This document shows, piece by piece, positions 42,837 to 53,293 of a stretch of DNA of 64,000 nucleotides (position 1 is its first letter; the number at the start of each line of letters is the position of its first letter). The translations under genes were made by a program, and so were the position numbers. The stretch comes from an uncultured Pelagibacteraceae bacterium (GTDB lineage: Bacteria > Pseudomonadota > Alphaproteobacteria > Pelagibacterales > Pelagibacteraceae): NCBI GenBank assembly GCA_902545405.1, contig CACCFT010000001.1, positions 1 to 64,000 of the forward strand, in the 5' to 3' direction. Below the pieces are notes generated by a model. It did not search any database. It saw nothing but the letters and a program-made list of their open reading frames with translations, and was not told the origin of the DNA.

Positions 42837-44168
42837 TTATTTGCCTATACAAAAATCATTGAAAATTGAGCCTAATATCTCTTCAACATCTACTTTGCCT
42901 ACTATTTTTCCCAAACATCTAGTTGCTAATCTTAAATCTTCAGCCCCTTTATCAAAATCTTCTATAGATCTTTTTTCTTCAAAATTTCTTAAATATTGAA
43001 CGCATCTTTCAAGACTTTCCCTGTGTCTTTTTCTGGTTATAAAAATATCTTTTGAATAGATAAATTTATTTTTTAAATTTTCTTTTATTGCATTTATGAG
43101 TTTATCTAAATTTTTTTCCTCTTTAATTGAAATGTATATTGGATTAAATTTATTTAATTCATTATTTATATTATCAATACCTAGATCTGTTTTATTAACT
43201 ACTAAAATTACCTTTTTCAGGTCAAAATTACGAAAAAACCCAGAAATATCAACACTTTTAGGCTCTATTACAATAATATTTAAATCAGCATTTTCAGCTC
43301 TATTTAGAGCCAGCTTAATTCCTCTTTTTTCAATTTCATCATTTGATTCTCTTATGCCCGCAGTATCAGAAATTATTACTGGATAACCATCCAGATTTAA
43401 GTGCGCTTCAATAACGTCTCTGGTTGTTCCTGCTGTTTCGGAAACAATTGCTATTTCTCTTTTAGACAAATAATTTAATAATGTAGATTTACCTACGTTA
43501 GTCGGCCCGACTATTGCAATTTTAAATCCTTCTCTTATTCTTTCTCCTACACTTTGATCATCTAGAATTTTTTCTATTTCATTTTTTATACTTTCAGTTT
43601 CTAAGTGGACATTTTTTAAAATATTATCTGGTAAATCATCTTCAGGAAAATCAATTTTAGCCTCTACATATGATAAAATTTTTAAAAGTCTTTCTCTTAA
43701 GGAGTTAAATTTGATTGAGCTTTTACCAGACATAATTTTCATAGCTTGCTGTCTTTGCATTTCTGTTTCAGAGGAAATTATGTCTGAAATACTTTCTGCT
43801 TTTAATAGATTTATTTTGCCATTTTGAAAAGCTAACTTTGTAAATTCACCCGGATCAGCTAATCTGCATCCTTCAATTTTTGAAATTGATCTGTGAATTA
43901 AGTCAACAACAGCTTTGCTACCATGTACATGGAATTCTACCATGTCTTCACCTGTGTAGCTGTCAGGAGCTGGAAACCACAAAATAATACCTTCATCAAT
44001 TAATTCATTGGTTTCTGGATTTCTTAACTTTCTTAATGTTGCTACTCTAGGATCTGGTAATCTTGAAAAAGTTAAGTATTTCAATACTTTTTGTGTTTCT
44101 GATCCAGAAACCCTAATTACTGCAATACCAGACGTTCCCGGTCCTGACGAAAGTGCAAAAATAGTCAT
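42837..44168 (-). CDS. mnmE: tRNA modification GTPase MnmE
   Basis: LSSGPGTSGIAVIRVSG, GPTNVGKSTLLNYL, C-terminal CIGK. Confidence 0.97.
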   Translation of the reverse strand: MTIFALSSGPGTSGIAVIRVSGSETQKVLKYLTFSRLPDPRVATLRKLRNPETNELIDEGIILWFPAPDSYTGEDMVEFHVHGSKAVVDLIHRSISKIEGCRLADPGEFTKLAFQNGKINLLKAESISDIISSETEMQRQQAMKIMSGKSSIKFNSLRERLLKILSYVEAKIDFPEDDLPDNILKNVHLETESIKNEIEKILDDQSVGERIREGFKIAIVGPTNVGKSTLLNYLSKREIAIVSETAGTTRDVIEAHLNLDGYPVIISDTAGIRESNDEIEKRGIKLALNRAENADLNIIVIEPKSVDISGFFRNFDLKKVILVVNKTDLGIDNINNELNKFNPIYISIKEEKNLDKLINAIKENLKNKFIYSKDIFITRKRHRESLERCVQYLRNFEEKRSIEDFDKGAEDLRLATRCLGKIVGKVDVEEILGSIFNDFCIGK

Positions 44169-44210
44169 TTTATTATAGCTACAATATGAATTTAATATAA
44201 AAATAATTCA

Positions 44211-45068
44211 ATGATTATTTGGATTGCTTCATACCCTAAAAGCGGAAACACTTGGGTTAGAGGTTTTGTTTCATCACTAGTATATTCAAAAGATGGAAAT
44301 CTTAATATGGCAGATTTGGAGAAGATTAAGCAATATCCTATATTTCCTCAATTTAATAATTTAATAAAAAATAAAGAAGATTTAAAACTTAATACAGAAG
44401 AGGATATTAATTTAATTTTCAAAAACTTTATTCCTTCTCAGGAGATTATAAATTTTAATGACGAAATGATTTTTCTAAAAACACATTTTATGAATTGTAA
44501 AATTGGTGATTACAATTTCACTAATAATGAAAATACTTTTGGTGCTATTCATGTGGTCAGAGATCCTAGAAATGTAATTACATCTATAATGAATCACTTT
44601 CATAAAAAGACGATAGAGGAAGCTTATAAATTTATAACAAATGATAATAACTGGTTATATAGCAAACAATATGATCATTCTTTTCCAACCTTAATTAGCT
44701 CATGGAAAACACACTACAATTATTGGAAAAAATCTAAGAAAAATTATCTTCTATTAAAATATGAAGAATTAATATCTAATCCTGACAAAGAATTCGGTAA
44801 AATACATAATTACTTAGTTGATTTAAAATTAATAAGTAAAGATGATGTAAAATTTAAAAACGCCATTTCATCTACGAAATTCGAAAATTTTAAAAAATTT
44901 GAAGCATCCGGAGAATTTTCTGAAAACGTATTTGAAAAAACAGGTGAAAAGACCCCTTTTTTTAATTTGGGTATGAAAAATGACTATAAAGAACTATTGT
45001 CAGTGGAAATAAGGAGAAAGATTGAGGATGAGTTTAAAGCTGAAATGATTGAATTAGGTTATTTGTAA
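44211..45068 (+). CDS. Sulfotransferase domain protein
   Basis: PAPS-binding-like WIASYPKSGNTWVRGFV and HVVRDPRNVITSIMNHF motifs. Confidence 0.88.
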   Translation: MIIWIASYPKSGNTWVRGFVSSLVYSKDGNLNMADLEKIKQYPIFPQFNNLIKNKEDLKLNTEEDINLIFKNFIPSQEIINFNDEMIFLKTHFMNCKIGDYNFTNNENTFGAIHVVRDPRNVITSIMNHFHKKTIEEAYKFITNDNNWLYSKQYDHSFPTLISSWKTHYNYWKKSKKNYLLLKYEELISNPDKEFGKIHNYLVDLKLISKDDVKFKNAISSTKFENFKKFEASGEFSENVFEKTGEKTPFFNLGMKNDYKELLSVEIRRKIEDEFKAEMIELGYL

Positions 45069-45071
45069 AAA

Positions 45072-46343
45072 TTATGAAGGTTTATTCATTGAATTAAAAA
45101 ACTCAGAATTATTTTTGGTGTCCTTTAATTTAGAATTTATAAATTCTATAGCATCCATAGATCCCATAGGTGCTATTATTCTTCTTAATACATTCATCTT
45201 TTGAAGGTCATTTTTTTCAAAAATAAGCTCCTCTCTTCTTGTGCCAGATTTAGTTATATCTATAGCTGGAAATATTCTTTTTTCTGATATCTTCCTATCC
45301 AATATTGTTTCACTATTACCAGTTCCTTTAAATTCCTCAAATATTACTTCATCCATTCTACTACCTGTATCTATCAAGGCGGTTGCAATTATAGTTAAAG
45401 ATCCTCCTTCTTCAATATTTCTTGCAGCACCAAAAAATCTTTTGGGTCTTTGTAAAGCGTTTGCATCAACACCACCAGTTAATACTTTCCCAGAACTTGG
45501 CACAACAGCATTATACGCTCTTCCAAGCCGCGTTATTGAGTCTAATAAAATAACTACATCTTTTTTATGTTCTGTTAATCTTTTTGCTTTTTCAATTACC
45601 ATTTCTGCAACAGCGACATGTCTTTGAGCAGGCTCATCAAATGTTGAACTAATTACCTCTCCTTTTACTGTTCTTTGCATATCTGTTACTTCTTCTGGTC
45701 TTTCGTCAATAAGTAAAACCATTAAATAACACTCTGGATGATTTGCAGTTATTGAGTTAGCTATACTTTGTAAAATCATTGTTTTACCAGCTTTAGGAGG
45801 TGATATAATAAGTGATCTTTGACCTTTGCCAATTGGGCTAACTAAATCGATCAGCCTTGGGGTTAAATCGATTTTTTTTTCAATTTTGTTCGTCTCTACT
45901 TCCATAACCAACTGTTTATTTGGATAAAGTGGAGTTAAATTGTCGAATGCAATTTTGTGTTTAAACTTATCAGTTTCTTCAAAATTAATCTTACTTACTT
46001 GTAACAATGCAAAATATCTCTCACCTTCTTTTGGTGCTCTAATTGGTCCCTCAACAGTATCTCCTGTTCTTAAACCAAATCTTCTTATCTGATTTGGACT
46101 TACGTAAATATCGTCTGCGCCAGGAAGATAATTTGATTCAATAGCTCTTAGGAAACCGAAGCCATCTTGAAGCAATTGAAGAACACCACCACCTGTTATT
46201 TCTTCACCTTTTTCAGCTAATTTTTTAAGTATAGCAAAATAAATTTCCTGTCTTCTTAGGGTGCTCGCGTTTTCAATTCCTAAGTTTTCTGCTTCATTAA
46301 TAAGTTTTTCTGAACTTTTTTCTTTTAATTCTTGTATATTCAT
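45072..46343 (-). CDS. rho: Transcription termination factor Rho
   Basis: [46 protein letters not shown]. Confidence 0.98.
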   Translation of the reverse strand: MNIQELKEKSSEKLINEAENLGIENASTLRRQEIYFAILKKLAEKGEEITGGGVLQLLQDGFGFLRAIESNYLPGADDIYVSPNQIRRFGLRTGDTVEGPIRAPKEGERYFALLQVSKINFEETDKFKHKIAFDNLTPLYPNKQLVMEVETNKIEKKIDLTPRLIDLVSPIGKGQRSLIISPPKAGKTMILQSIANSITANHPECYLMVLLIDERPEEVTDMQRTVKGEVISSTFDEPAQRHVAVAEMVIEKAKRLTEHKKDVVILLDSITRLGRAYNAVVPSSGKVLTGGVDANALQRPKRFFGAARNIEEGGSLTIIATALIDTGSRMDEVIFEEFKGTGNSETILDRKISEKRIFPAIDITKSGTRREELIFEKNDLQKMNVLRRIIAPMGSMDAIEFINSKLKDTKNNSEFFNSMNKPS

Positions 46344-46403
46344 ATTGTGGGAGGTTTATAATTAGATAATATTAATATAATAGCCTGTTTAAAGATTTCA
46401 AGC

Positions 46404-46841
46404 CTATAAAGGCTTAAATATTACAACAAAAACAATCAAAATAAGCAATATTGTAGGAATTTCGTTAATTAATCTGTAAAATTTATGAGAATGAGTATTT
46501 TGATCAAATTTAAACTGATTTAAGGTTTTCCCTAGATAGAAATGATACAAAGTAAGGAATATTACAAATATTATTTTTAATACCATCCATGTTTGACCTA
46601 ATTGATGAAATCCTATGCTATGAATTAAAAGCAATCCAAATACCCATGATAAAATCATGGCTGGTGTCATAATGTAAAAATACAATTTTTTTTCCATCGT
46701 CTTAAATACATCTGAAATTTTTTTATCATCACTATTTGCAGCATGGTATACGAAAATTCTTGGTAAATATAATAGACCAGCCATCCATGAGATAACTGAG
46801 ATTAAATGCAAAGATTTAAAAAGAAGATAATAATTCATCAA
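46404..46841 (-). CDS. hemJ: Protoporphyrinogen oxidase HemJ
   Basis: Polytopic; KSLHLISVISWMAGLLYLPRIFVYH; adjacent to hemH/hemE. Confidence 0.92.
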   Translation of the reverse strand: MMNYYLLFKSLHLISVISWMAGLLYLPRIFVYHAANSDDKKISDVFKTMEKKLYFYIMTPAMILSWVFGLLLIHSIGFHQLGQTWMVLKIIFVIFLTLYHFYLGKTLNQFKFDQNTHSHKFYRLINEIPTILLILIVFVVIFKPL

Positions 46842-47831
46842 TTAAATATTTTTTTTTATCAAATTATTAATCAATTTTATATGATCATCATTATCATTAA
46901 GACACGAAACCATATCAAAATTTTCTCCACCAGCTTCCAAAAAACTTTCTTTTCCTTGTATTAATATTTCTTCTAATGTTTCTACACAATCTGAAGAGAA
47001 TCCTGGACAAATTGCTAGAACATTTTTAACTCCCTCTTTTGGTAAACGTTCTAAAGTTTTATCAGTATAAGGCTGTAACCATTCCTCGGGTCCAAATCTT
47101 GATTGAAAAGTAGTTTTAATTTCGATTTCTTCAAACTTTTCAGAAATAAGTCTTGTAGTTTTGTGACAATAACAATGGTATGGGTCTCCTTTATCAAAAT
47201 ATTTTTTTGGTATTCCATGATAAGAAGCTAATATTAAATCTGGTTTCCAATCTATGTTTTGTATTTTAGAATTAATAGAATTAACCAAAGCGTCAATGTA
47301 CAAAGGATCAGACTCATAATGAGGAATAATCTTAAGTGAGGGCTGCCATCTCATAGACATTAATGTTCTGTAAACTTCATCGCATACTGTCGCTGTAGTT
47401 GGGGCAGCATACTGTGGGTACAAAGGTAAAATAACAAGATTTTCACAACCACTATCATGTAATTTTTTTATTTTACTTTTAATACTAGGATTTCCATATC
47501 TCATTGCAAAGTCGACTAATATGTCCTCATTCGATATTGAATTTGAGACTTTTTCTGCTTGCTTTTGTGTATAATACATTAATGGAGACATGTTTATTTC
47601 TTTCATCCAAATTTCTTTATAAGCTTTTGCTGTTTTAGACGGTCTTAAATTTAAAATTATAAGATTTAATATTAATTGCCATAGAATTGGATTAACCTCT
47701 ATGACTCTTCTATCAGACAGAAACTCTTTTAAATACCTTCTAATATCTAACCATTTTGTAGAATCAGGGGTGCCCAAATTGATAATTAAAACTCCAGTTT
47801 TACCAAATTTAATTTTAGGGTGATCTTTCAT
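46842..47831 (-). CDS. hemH: Ferrochelatase
   Basis: GVLIINLGTPDS, NMSPLMYYT, SYHGIPKKYFDKGDPYHCYC, FQSRFGPEEWLQPYTD. Confidence 0.97.
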   Translation of the reverse strand: MKDHPKIKFGKTGVLIINLGTPDSTKWLDIRRYLKEFLSDRRVIEVNPILWQLILNLIILNLRPSKTAKAYKEIWMKEINMSPLMYYTQKQAEKVSNSISNEDILVDFAMRYGNPSIKSKIKKLHDSGCENLVILPLYPQYAAPTTATVCDEVYRTLMSMRWQPSLKIIPHYESDPLYIDALVNSINSKIQNIDWKPDLILASYHGIPKKYFDKGDPYHCYCHKTTRLISEKFEEIEIKTTFQSRFGPEEWLQPYTDKTLERLPKEGVKNVLAICPGFSSDCVETLEEILIQGKESFLEAGGENFDMVSCLNDNDDHIKLINNLIKKNI

Positions 47832-48832
47832 TATGTGAAGTCTCTAACTATTTTTACTAATTCTTCTACCATCTCAATTTTTGTTTCTGGGAGAATACCA
47901 TGTCCAAGGTTAAATACGTAAGGGTGATCTTTAAAAATATCTAAATATTTAGTAACTTCTTTTTTTAAGTGCGCTTTATTTGTTAATAACACCTCAGGGT
48001 GCAATCCACCTTGTATAGGTATATCTATATATTTAAGTAAATTTTTTGGATCGACATCATAATCTATATTAATCATACTTGGTTTAACGATTCTACAAAA
48101 TTGTCTGTAGTCTGCTATTCCCCTTGGAAAACAAATCACTGGTACCCCTAAGCTCTTAGTATAATTTACTAAAGATAAAGTTGGATTGTACAAGTATTTT
48201 TCAAAATCAGATTCGATCAATCCAGACCAGCTATCGAATATTTGGATTAAGGTGGCTCCAGCATTTACTTGGTTTTTAATGTGGGTTTTAATAAATTTAT
48301 CTAAAATTTTTAACAAATTATTAATTAAACCAATATCTGAAAAAAAATTGGTTATTAAACCATTTTTTGGAGAAACCTTATTTATCATATACACGAGTAA
48401 AGTCCAAGGGGCCCCTACAAAACCAATTATGTCCTTTTTTTTTAAATCTTCACTTTTTTTTAAATCGGCTAAAAGTTGATATATTGGAGATAAATTTTTT
48501 ATAAAATTTTCTTCATCAATTTCTAGTAATTTATTTATTTTAAAATCTTCAAGTTTAGGTCCAAAATTTTTTTTAAACTCAACTTTTTGACCAAGTCCGT
48601 AAGGTATCATTAAAATGTCAGAGAAGATAATTGCTGCATCAAAACCAAATCTTTTTATTGGTTGAAGAGTTATTTCTTTTGATAATTTTGAGTTTAAACA
48701 AAGATTTATAAAATTTGGATTATTTTTCCTTATTTCTCTGAATTCAGGTAAGTATCTACCTGCTTGCCTCATTAGCCAAATAGGAATGAGATCTGTTTTA
48801 TTATTTATTAAACATTCTTTTATCGGTGTCAT
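47831..48832 (-). CDS. hemE: Uroporphyrinogen decarboxylase
   Basis: PIWLMRQAGRYLPEFREIR, GFVGAPWTLLVYM. Confidence 0.98.
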   Translation of the reverse strand: MTPIKECLINNKTDLIPIWLMRQAGRYLPEFREIRKNNPNFINLCLNSKLSKEITLQPIKRFGFDAAIIFSDILMIPYGLGQKVEFKKNFGPKLEDFKINKLLEIDEENFIKNLSPIYQLLADLKKSEDLKKKDIIGFVGAPWTLLVYMINKVSPKNGLITNFFSDIGLINNLLKILDKFIKTHIKNQVNAGATLIQIFDSWSGLIESDFEKYLYNPTLSLVNYTKSLGVPVICFPRGIADYRQFCRIVKPSMINIDYDVDPKNLLKYIDIPIQGGLHPEVLLTNKAHLKKEVTKYLDIFKDHPYVFNLGHGILPETKIEMVEELVKIVRDFT

Positions 48833-48838
48833 TTATAA

Positions 48839-49113
48839 TAAGATAATTATATTTAGATTTATTATTAGTATGAATTGTTGATAACGTAAATTACTCAATT
48901 TCAACACTTTATTCACTTTTTATTCATTAATATAAAAAAATAATCCTTAAAAATAGGGATTATTTAATGACTTTTATATATATGAAAATTGTTAATAACT
49001 TATTCACAATTATAAAAATGTTAATTAAAGAACAACAAGTATAATAAAGATAGATGTGTTTGCTAAATCAGGAGTTTTTCTTATTCTATAATTAAACTAT
49101 AAACAATTTATAC
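48839..49113. other. Probable chromosomal origin of replication (oriC)
   Basis: AT-rich intergenic region between hemE and ppsR, DnaA-box-like 9-mers (TTATTCACA at 49000; TTATTCACT at 48909; TTATCAACA on minus at 48876-48884), gene-strand switch here, parAB/parS nearby. Confidence 0.78.
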
Positions 49114-49935
49114 ATGAAGAATACACACCAAGTTTATTTAATATCAGACTCAACAGGAGAGACGCTTGATAGAATATTCATGGCTCTTAAAGCACAATTT
49201 AATAACTTTGATTATGATCTAAACCAATTTTCGTTTACAAGGACCGAAAATCAAATTTCTACAATACTTAATAATGCTAAAAAACAAGAGAGCCCAATTA
49301 TTTTATATACTGTTGTTAATAGTAAATTAGCAAAGTTTCTTGCTGAAGAAGCTAATAAAAAAAACATTCCATGTTTTGGTGTTCTAGGTGATTTAATACT
49401 CAACTTCTCAAAAATTTTAAACGAAAAAGCAACACATCAGCCTAGTGCTCAACATGTTTTGGACGAAGATTATTATAAAAGGATTGAAGCGATACAATTT
49501 ACCATGAATCATGACGATGGTAATAATACAGAAAACATTTTAGAGTCAGATATTATTTTAATTGGTGTTAGCAGAACAAGCAAGACACCAACTTCCATAT
49601 ATCTTGCAAATAAGGGATTAAAAACTTCAAATATCCCACTTGTAAATGATATGAGTATTCCAAATGATATTCTGAAATCAAAGACACTATGTGTTATTGG
49701 CTTAACCACAGAAGCCGAAAGGCTCTACGACATAAGAAGAAATAGATTAAATTCACTGAAAGAAAATGAAGCATCAGATTACATAAATCTAGAAAAAATT
49801 AGACTTGAGGTAGAACAATCTAAGAAGTTATTTAAAAAAAACAAATGGCCAACAATAGATGTAACTAGAAAATCTGTTGAAGAAACTGCAGCATCAATAA
49901 TTAAAATATTTGAAATACAAAATAAAAATGGTTGA
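49114..49935 (+). CDS. ppsR: Pyruvate, phosphate/water dikinase regulatory protein (DUF299)
   Basis: VYLISDSTGETLDRI, ILIGVSRTSKTPTSIYLANKG, GLTTEAERLYDIRRNRL. Confidence 0.93.
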   Translation: MKNTHQVYLISDSTGETLDRIFMALKAQFNNFDYDLNQFSFTRTENQISTILNNAKKQESPIILYTVVNSKLAKFLAEEANKKNIPCFGVLGDLILNFSKILNEKATHQPSAQHVLDEDYYKRIEAIQFTMNHDDGNNTENILESDIILIGVSRTSKTPTSIYLANKGLKTSNIPLVNDMSIPNDILKSKTLCVIGLTTEAERLYDIRRNRLNSLKENEASDYINLEKIRLEVEQSKKLFKKNKWPTIDVTRKSVEETAASIIKIFEIQNKNG

Positions 49936-50512
49936 TATTATTTTAGCTTCAAAAAGTAAGGTTAGAGAGGAAATTTTAAAAAAAAATGGAATTCAATGTG
50001 TAGTATTTCCTTCGAATGTTGATGAAGAACCTGTAAAAGAAAGTTTATTAAATGAAGGTGCGTATCCAGAAATAATTTCAAAAAATTTGGCCGAACTAAA
50101 AGCAAATAAGGTTAGCCAAAAGAATTATGATGTTTTAGTCCTTGGCGCAGATAGTGTAATAGATTTAAACGGAGAATTAATTTCAAAACCTGAAAATAGA
50201 ATAGAAGCCTTTAATATTTTAAAAAAATTAAATGGAAAAAAACATTCATTGATAAGCTCAGTTTGTATATCTTTTAATGGATCAATGATTTGGAATTATA
50301 CAGATAAAGCGTACCTCACAATGAAAAATTTTTCAGACAAACAAATAAAAGAATACTTAGAAAAAATAACAGACGAAGCCCTGTATGCATATAATGTTTA
50401 TCAAATAGAAGGAGAGGGTAGAAATTTATTTACATCGATTGATGGAGATGAAAATACTATTATGGGATTACCTATAGTTGATATTAAAAAATTTCTGGGT
50501 AACTATAAATGA
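49928..50512 (+). CDS. maf: Maf-family nucleotide pyrophosphatase
   Basis: IILASKSKVREEILKKNGI, VLGADSVIDLNG, likely start MVDIILASKS. Confidence 0.93.
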   Translation: MVDIILASKSKVREEILKKNGIQCVVFPSNVDEEPVKESLLNEGAYPEIISKNLAELKANKVSQKNYDVLVLGADSVIDLNGELISKPENRIEAFNILKKLNGKKHSLISSVCISFNGSMIWNYTDKAYLTMKNFSDKQIKEYLEKITDEALYAYNVYQIEGEGRNLFTSIDGDENTIMGLPIVDIKKFLGNYK

Positions 50513-51309
50513 AAAAATTCTTAGTCATTGGAAATCCAATAGATCACTCATTATCTCCAAAATTGCATAATTTCTGGATAAAAAAATACAATTTAGAAGC
50601 AATTTACGGAAAATTGGAGACACACAAAAGTGATTTAGCAGAATTATGTGAGAACTTAAAACAAGGTTTGTTAGATGGTCTTAATGTTACTGTTCCTTTT
50701 AAGAGGGAAATAATTCCCCACATTAATGTCTTAAGCGGCCATGCTTTAAGAACAAAATCTGTAAACACCATTTCCTTAGAAAATGGAAATTTAATAGGTC
50801 ACAATACTGATATTGATGGTTTTGAACTCAGCATAAAAAAATTAAATTATGATGTAACTAACAAAACTATAATTATTCTGGGTGCTGGTGGTGTTGTTCC
50901 ATCGATATTATATGCATTAAAAAGAATGAACGCTTCAAAAATATTTGTAAGCAATAGAACGAAAGGCAAAGCTGATGAATTAAAAGATTTATTTAATGAC
51001 TTAACTATATTGGATTGGGGTGATTTAGTAGATTTTGATATGATAATTAATGCAACCAGCGTTGGTCTTAAAAAAGATAAAGATAATGATTTTGAGCATG
51101 ATTTTAGTCAATTTGGAAAAAACAAATTTTTTTATGATGTAATTTATGATCCGCATGAGACAAAATTTTTTAATATAGGAAATCAAAAAGGTAATATTTT
51201 TGAAAATGGATTAAATATGTTCCTTTACCAGGCTCAAAAAGCCTTTAATATTTGGCATAACATTGAACCAGATATTGACGAAGAAACTATAAATTTATTA
51301 AAAAATTGA
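50509..51309 (+). CDS. aroE: Shikimate dehydrogenase
   Basis: VIGNPIDHSLSPKLHNFW, LNVTVPFKREI, GHNTDIDGFE. Confidence 0.97.
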   Translation: MKKFLVIGNPIDHSLSPKLHNFWIKKYNLEAIYGKLETHKSDLAELCENLKQGLLDGLNVTVPFKREIIPHINVLSGHALRTKSVNTISLENGNLIGHNTDIDGFELSIKKLNYDVTNKTIIILGAGGVVPSILYALKRMNASKIFVSNRTKGKADELKDLFNDLTILDWGDLVDFDMIINATSVGLKKDKDNDFEHDFSQFGKNKFFYDVIYDPHETKFFNIGNQKGNIFENGLNMFLYQAQKAFNIWHNIEPDIDEETINLLKN

Positions 51310-51312
51310 ATT

Positions 51313-52053
51313 ATGAGATTAAAAAATAAAGTTGCAATAATAACAGGATCAGCTTCTGGATTTGGGAAAGGTATAGCAAAAAAGTTCACTGGCGAGGGTG
51401 CTAATTTAATAATGGTAGACATAAATTCAAAATTATTAAAAAAGGTTTCAAAAAATTTGTCTCAAGATTATTTTGTTGCTGATGTTTCTAAAGCATCAAA
51501 TTTTAAGTCATTATTTAAATATGTTTATAAAAAATATAACAAGATAGATATAATAGTAAATAATGCAGGAGTAACTCACAAGCCTAAATTTATGGAAACC
51601 GTGACCGAGAAAGAGTTTAACAAAGTTTTTAACGTAAATGCCAAGTCAGTTTATTATTGTGGAAAATTTTTTGTTCCAAAAATGAAAAAACTTAAAAAAG
51701 GTGTCATTTTAAATGTTGCATCGACTGCTGGTTTATCCCCTAGACCAAAGCTAAATTGGTATAATGCAAGCAAAGGGTGGATGATAACTGCAACAAAAGC
51801 GATGGCGATTGAACTTGCTCCTTATAAAGTAAGAGTAAATGCAATAGCTCCTGTAGCTGGAATAACGCCTTTATTGAAATCTTTTATGGGTGGTGATACT
51901 CCTAAAAAAAAACAAGCTTTTTTATCAACTATTCCAATAGGTAGATTTTCTACACCTCATGATATGGGAAATGCCGCATGTTTTCTATGTTCTGACGAAG
52001 CAAGTATGATAACAGGAACAGTATTAGAGGTTGATGGGGGAAGGTGTATCTAA
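51313..52053 (+). CDS. Short-chain dehydrogenase/reductase (FabG-like)
   Basis: VAIITGSASGFGKGIA, NNAG, YNASKG, VDGG. Confidence 0.92.
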   Translation: MRLKNKVAIITGSASGFGKGIAKKFTGEGANLIMVDINSKLLKKVSKNLSQDYFVADVSKASNFKSLFKYVYKKYNKIDIIVNNAGVTHKPKFMETVTEKEFNKVFNVNAKSVYYCGKFFVPKMKKLKKGVILNVASTAGLSPRPKLNWYNASKGWMITATKAMAIELAPYKVRVNAIAPVAGITPLLKSFMGGDTPKKKQAFLSTIPIGRFSTPHDMGNAACFLCSDEASMITGTVLEVDGGRCI

Positions 52054-52059
52054 TAAAAA

Positions 52060-52647
52060 ATGATTAGGGCTGCAGTAATTGGTAGTATAGGATCTGGTAA
52101 AACTTTTGTAGCCAAACTGTTTAAATGTCCAGTATTTAATGCTGATGATGAAGTAAAAAAAATTTATAAAACAAATAAAGTATGTTTTAATAAACTAAAA
52201 AAAATATTGCCAAGTTATATTAAGTCTTTTCCAATTAAAAAGAAGGAATTAGTAGAAGCAATTAGCAAAGATAAAAAAAATCTCAAAAAAATCTCATATA
52301 TTGTTCATCCATTAGTGAGACAAAAAATGAATTTCTTTTTGGAAAAAAATAAAAAAAAAAAACTAGTTTTACTTGATGTGCCTTTATTAATTGAAAATAA
52401 CTTAAATGAGAAGGGTGATATTTTAATATTTATTAAATCAAAAAAAAGTAAAATTTTAGAGAGATTATCGAAAAGAGAAAACTATGATAAAAATATTTTA
52501 AAAATATTAAAAGAAAATCAAACAGTTTTATTAAAAAAAAAAAAATTAGCTAATTATATTATTTACAACAACTATTCTTTAAAAATAATGGAAAAAAAAA
52601 TTAAATATTTAAAACATAAAATTATTAATGAAACAAATTATACTTGA
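52060..52647 (+). CDS. coaE: Dephospho-CoA kinase
   Basis: VIGSIGSGKTFVAKLF, FNADDEVKKIY, LLDVPLLIENN. Confidence 0.92.
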   Translation: MIRAAVIGSIGSGKTFVAKLFKCPVFNADDEVKKIYKTNKVCFNKLKKILPSYIKSFPIKKKELVEAISKDKKNLKKISYIVHPLVRQKMNFFLEKNKKKKLVLLDVPLLIENNLNEKGDILIFIKSKKSKILERLSKRENYDKNILKILKENQTVLLKKKKLANYIIYNNYSLKIMEKKIKYLKHKIINETNYT

Positions 52648-53293
52648 TACAGAGACAACAGGCTTGTCAGTCAAAGATGGACATAGAATAGTTGAGATAG
52701 GCTGTATTGAACTTGATAATTTAATTCCAACTAAAAATATTTTTCATTGTTATTTAAACCCTGAAAGAAAAGTTTCAGAAAGTGCCTTAAAAGTTCATGG
52801 ATATACCGATGCATTTTTAGCTGACAAAAAAAAGTTTAAAGAAATTGCTGATGATTTTCTTAATTTTATAGATGAAAAACAAATTGTAATTCATAACGCA
52901 GAATTTGATATTACACACTTGAATAACGAGCTACTATTAGCTAACAAAAAAAAAATTTCAAATGAAAATGTTATAGATACACTCGAATTAGCAAGAAACA
53001 AATTTCCAGGTTCGGGAGTAAGTTTAGATGCTTTGTGTAAAAAATTTAGAATTGATAATTCAAGAAGAAAGAAGCATACAGCAATATTGGACTGTGAGCT
53101 TTTATCAAAAGTTTATATAAATCTCATTGGACAAAAAGAACCAGTTTTTCAATTTGAAAATAAAATACAAAAAGAAAAAATCACAACTCAAAAAATAAAA
53201 AACTATTCAAAAAAAATTATTTCTGTTTCAAATAAAGAAATCGACGATCATAAGAAATTTTTAAGAACAAATTTAAAAAAAAATTTTTTTTAG
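52628..53293 (+). CDS. dnaQ: DNA polymerase III subunit epsilon
   Basis: LDTETTGLSVKDGHRIVEIG, HNAEFDITHLN, ALCKKFRID..RKKHTAILDCELLS. Confidence 0.96.
   Translation: MKQIILDTETTGLSVKDGHRIVEIGCIELDNLIPTKNIFHCYLNPERKVSESALKVHGYTDAFLADKKKFKEIADDFLNFIDEKQIVIHNAEFDITHLNNELLLANKKKISNENVIDTLELARNKFPGSGVSLDALCKKFRIDNSRRKKHTAILDCELLSKVYINLIGQKEPVFQFENKIQKEKITTQKIKNYSKKIISVSNKEIDDHKKFLRTNLKKNFF

Noticed and set aside
46400-46415. AAGCC-TATAAA-GGCTT hairpin at the hemJ stop codon as a terminator
   Set aside because: Short stem and no U tract; insufficient as an intrinsic terminator.
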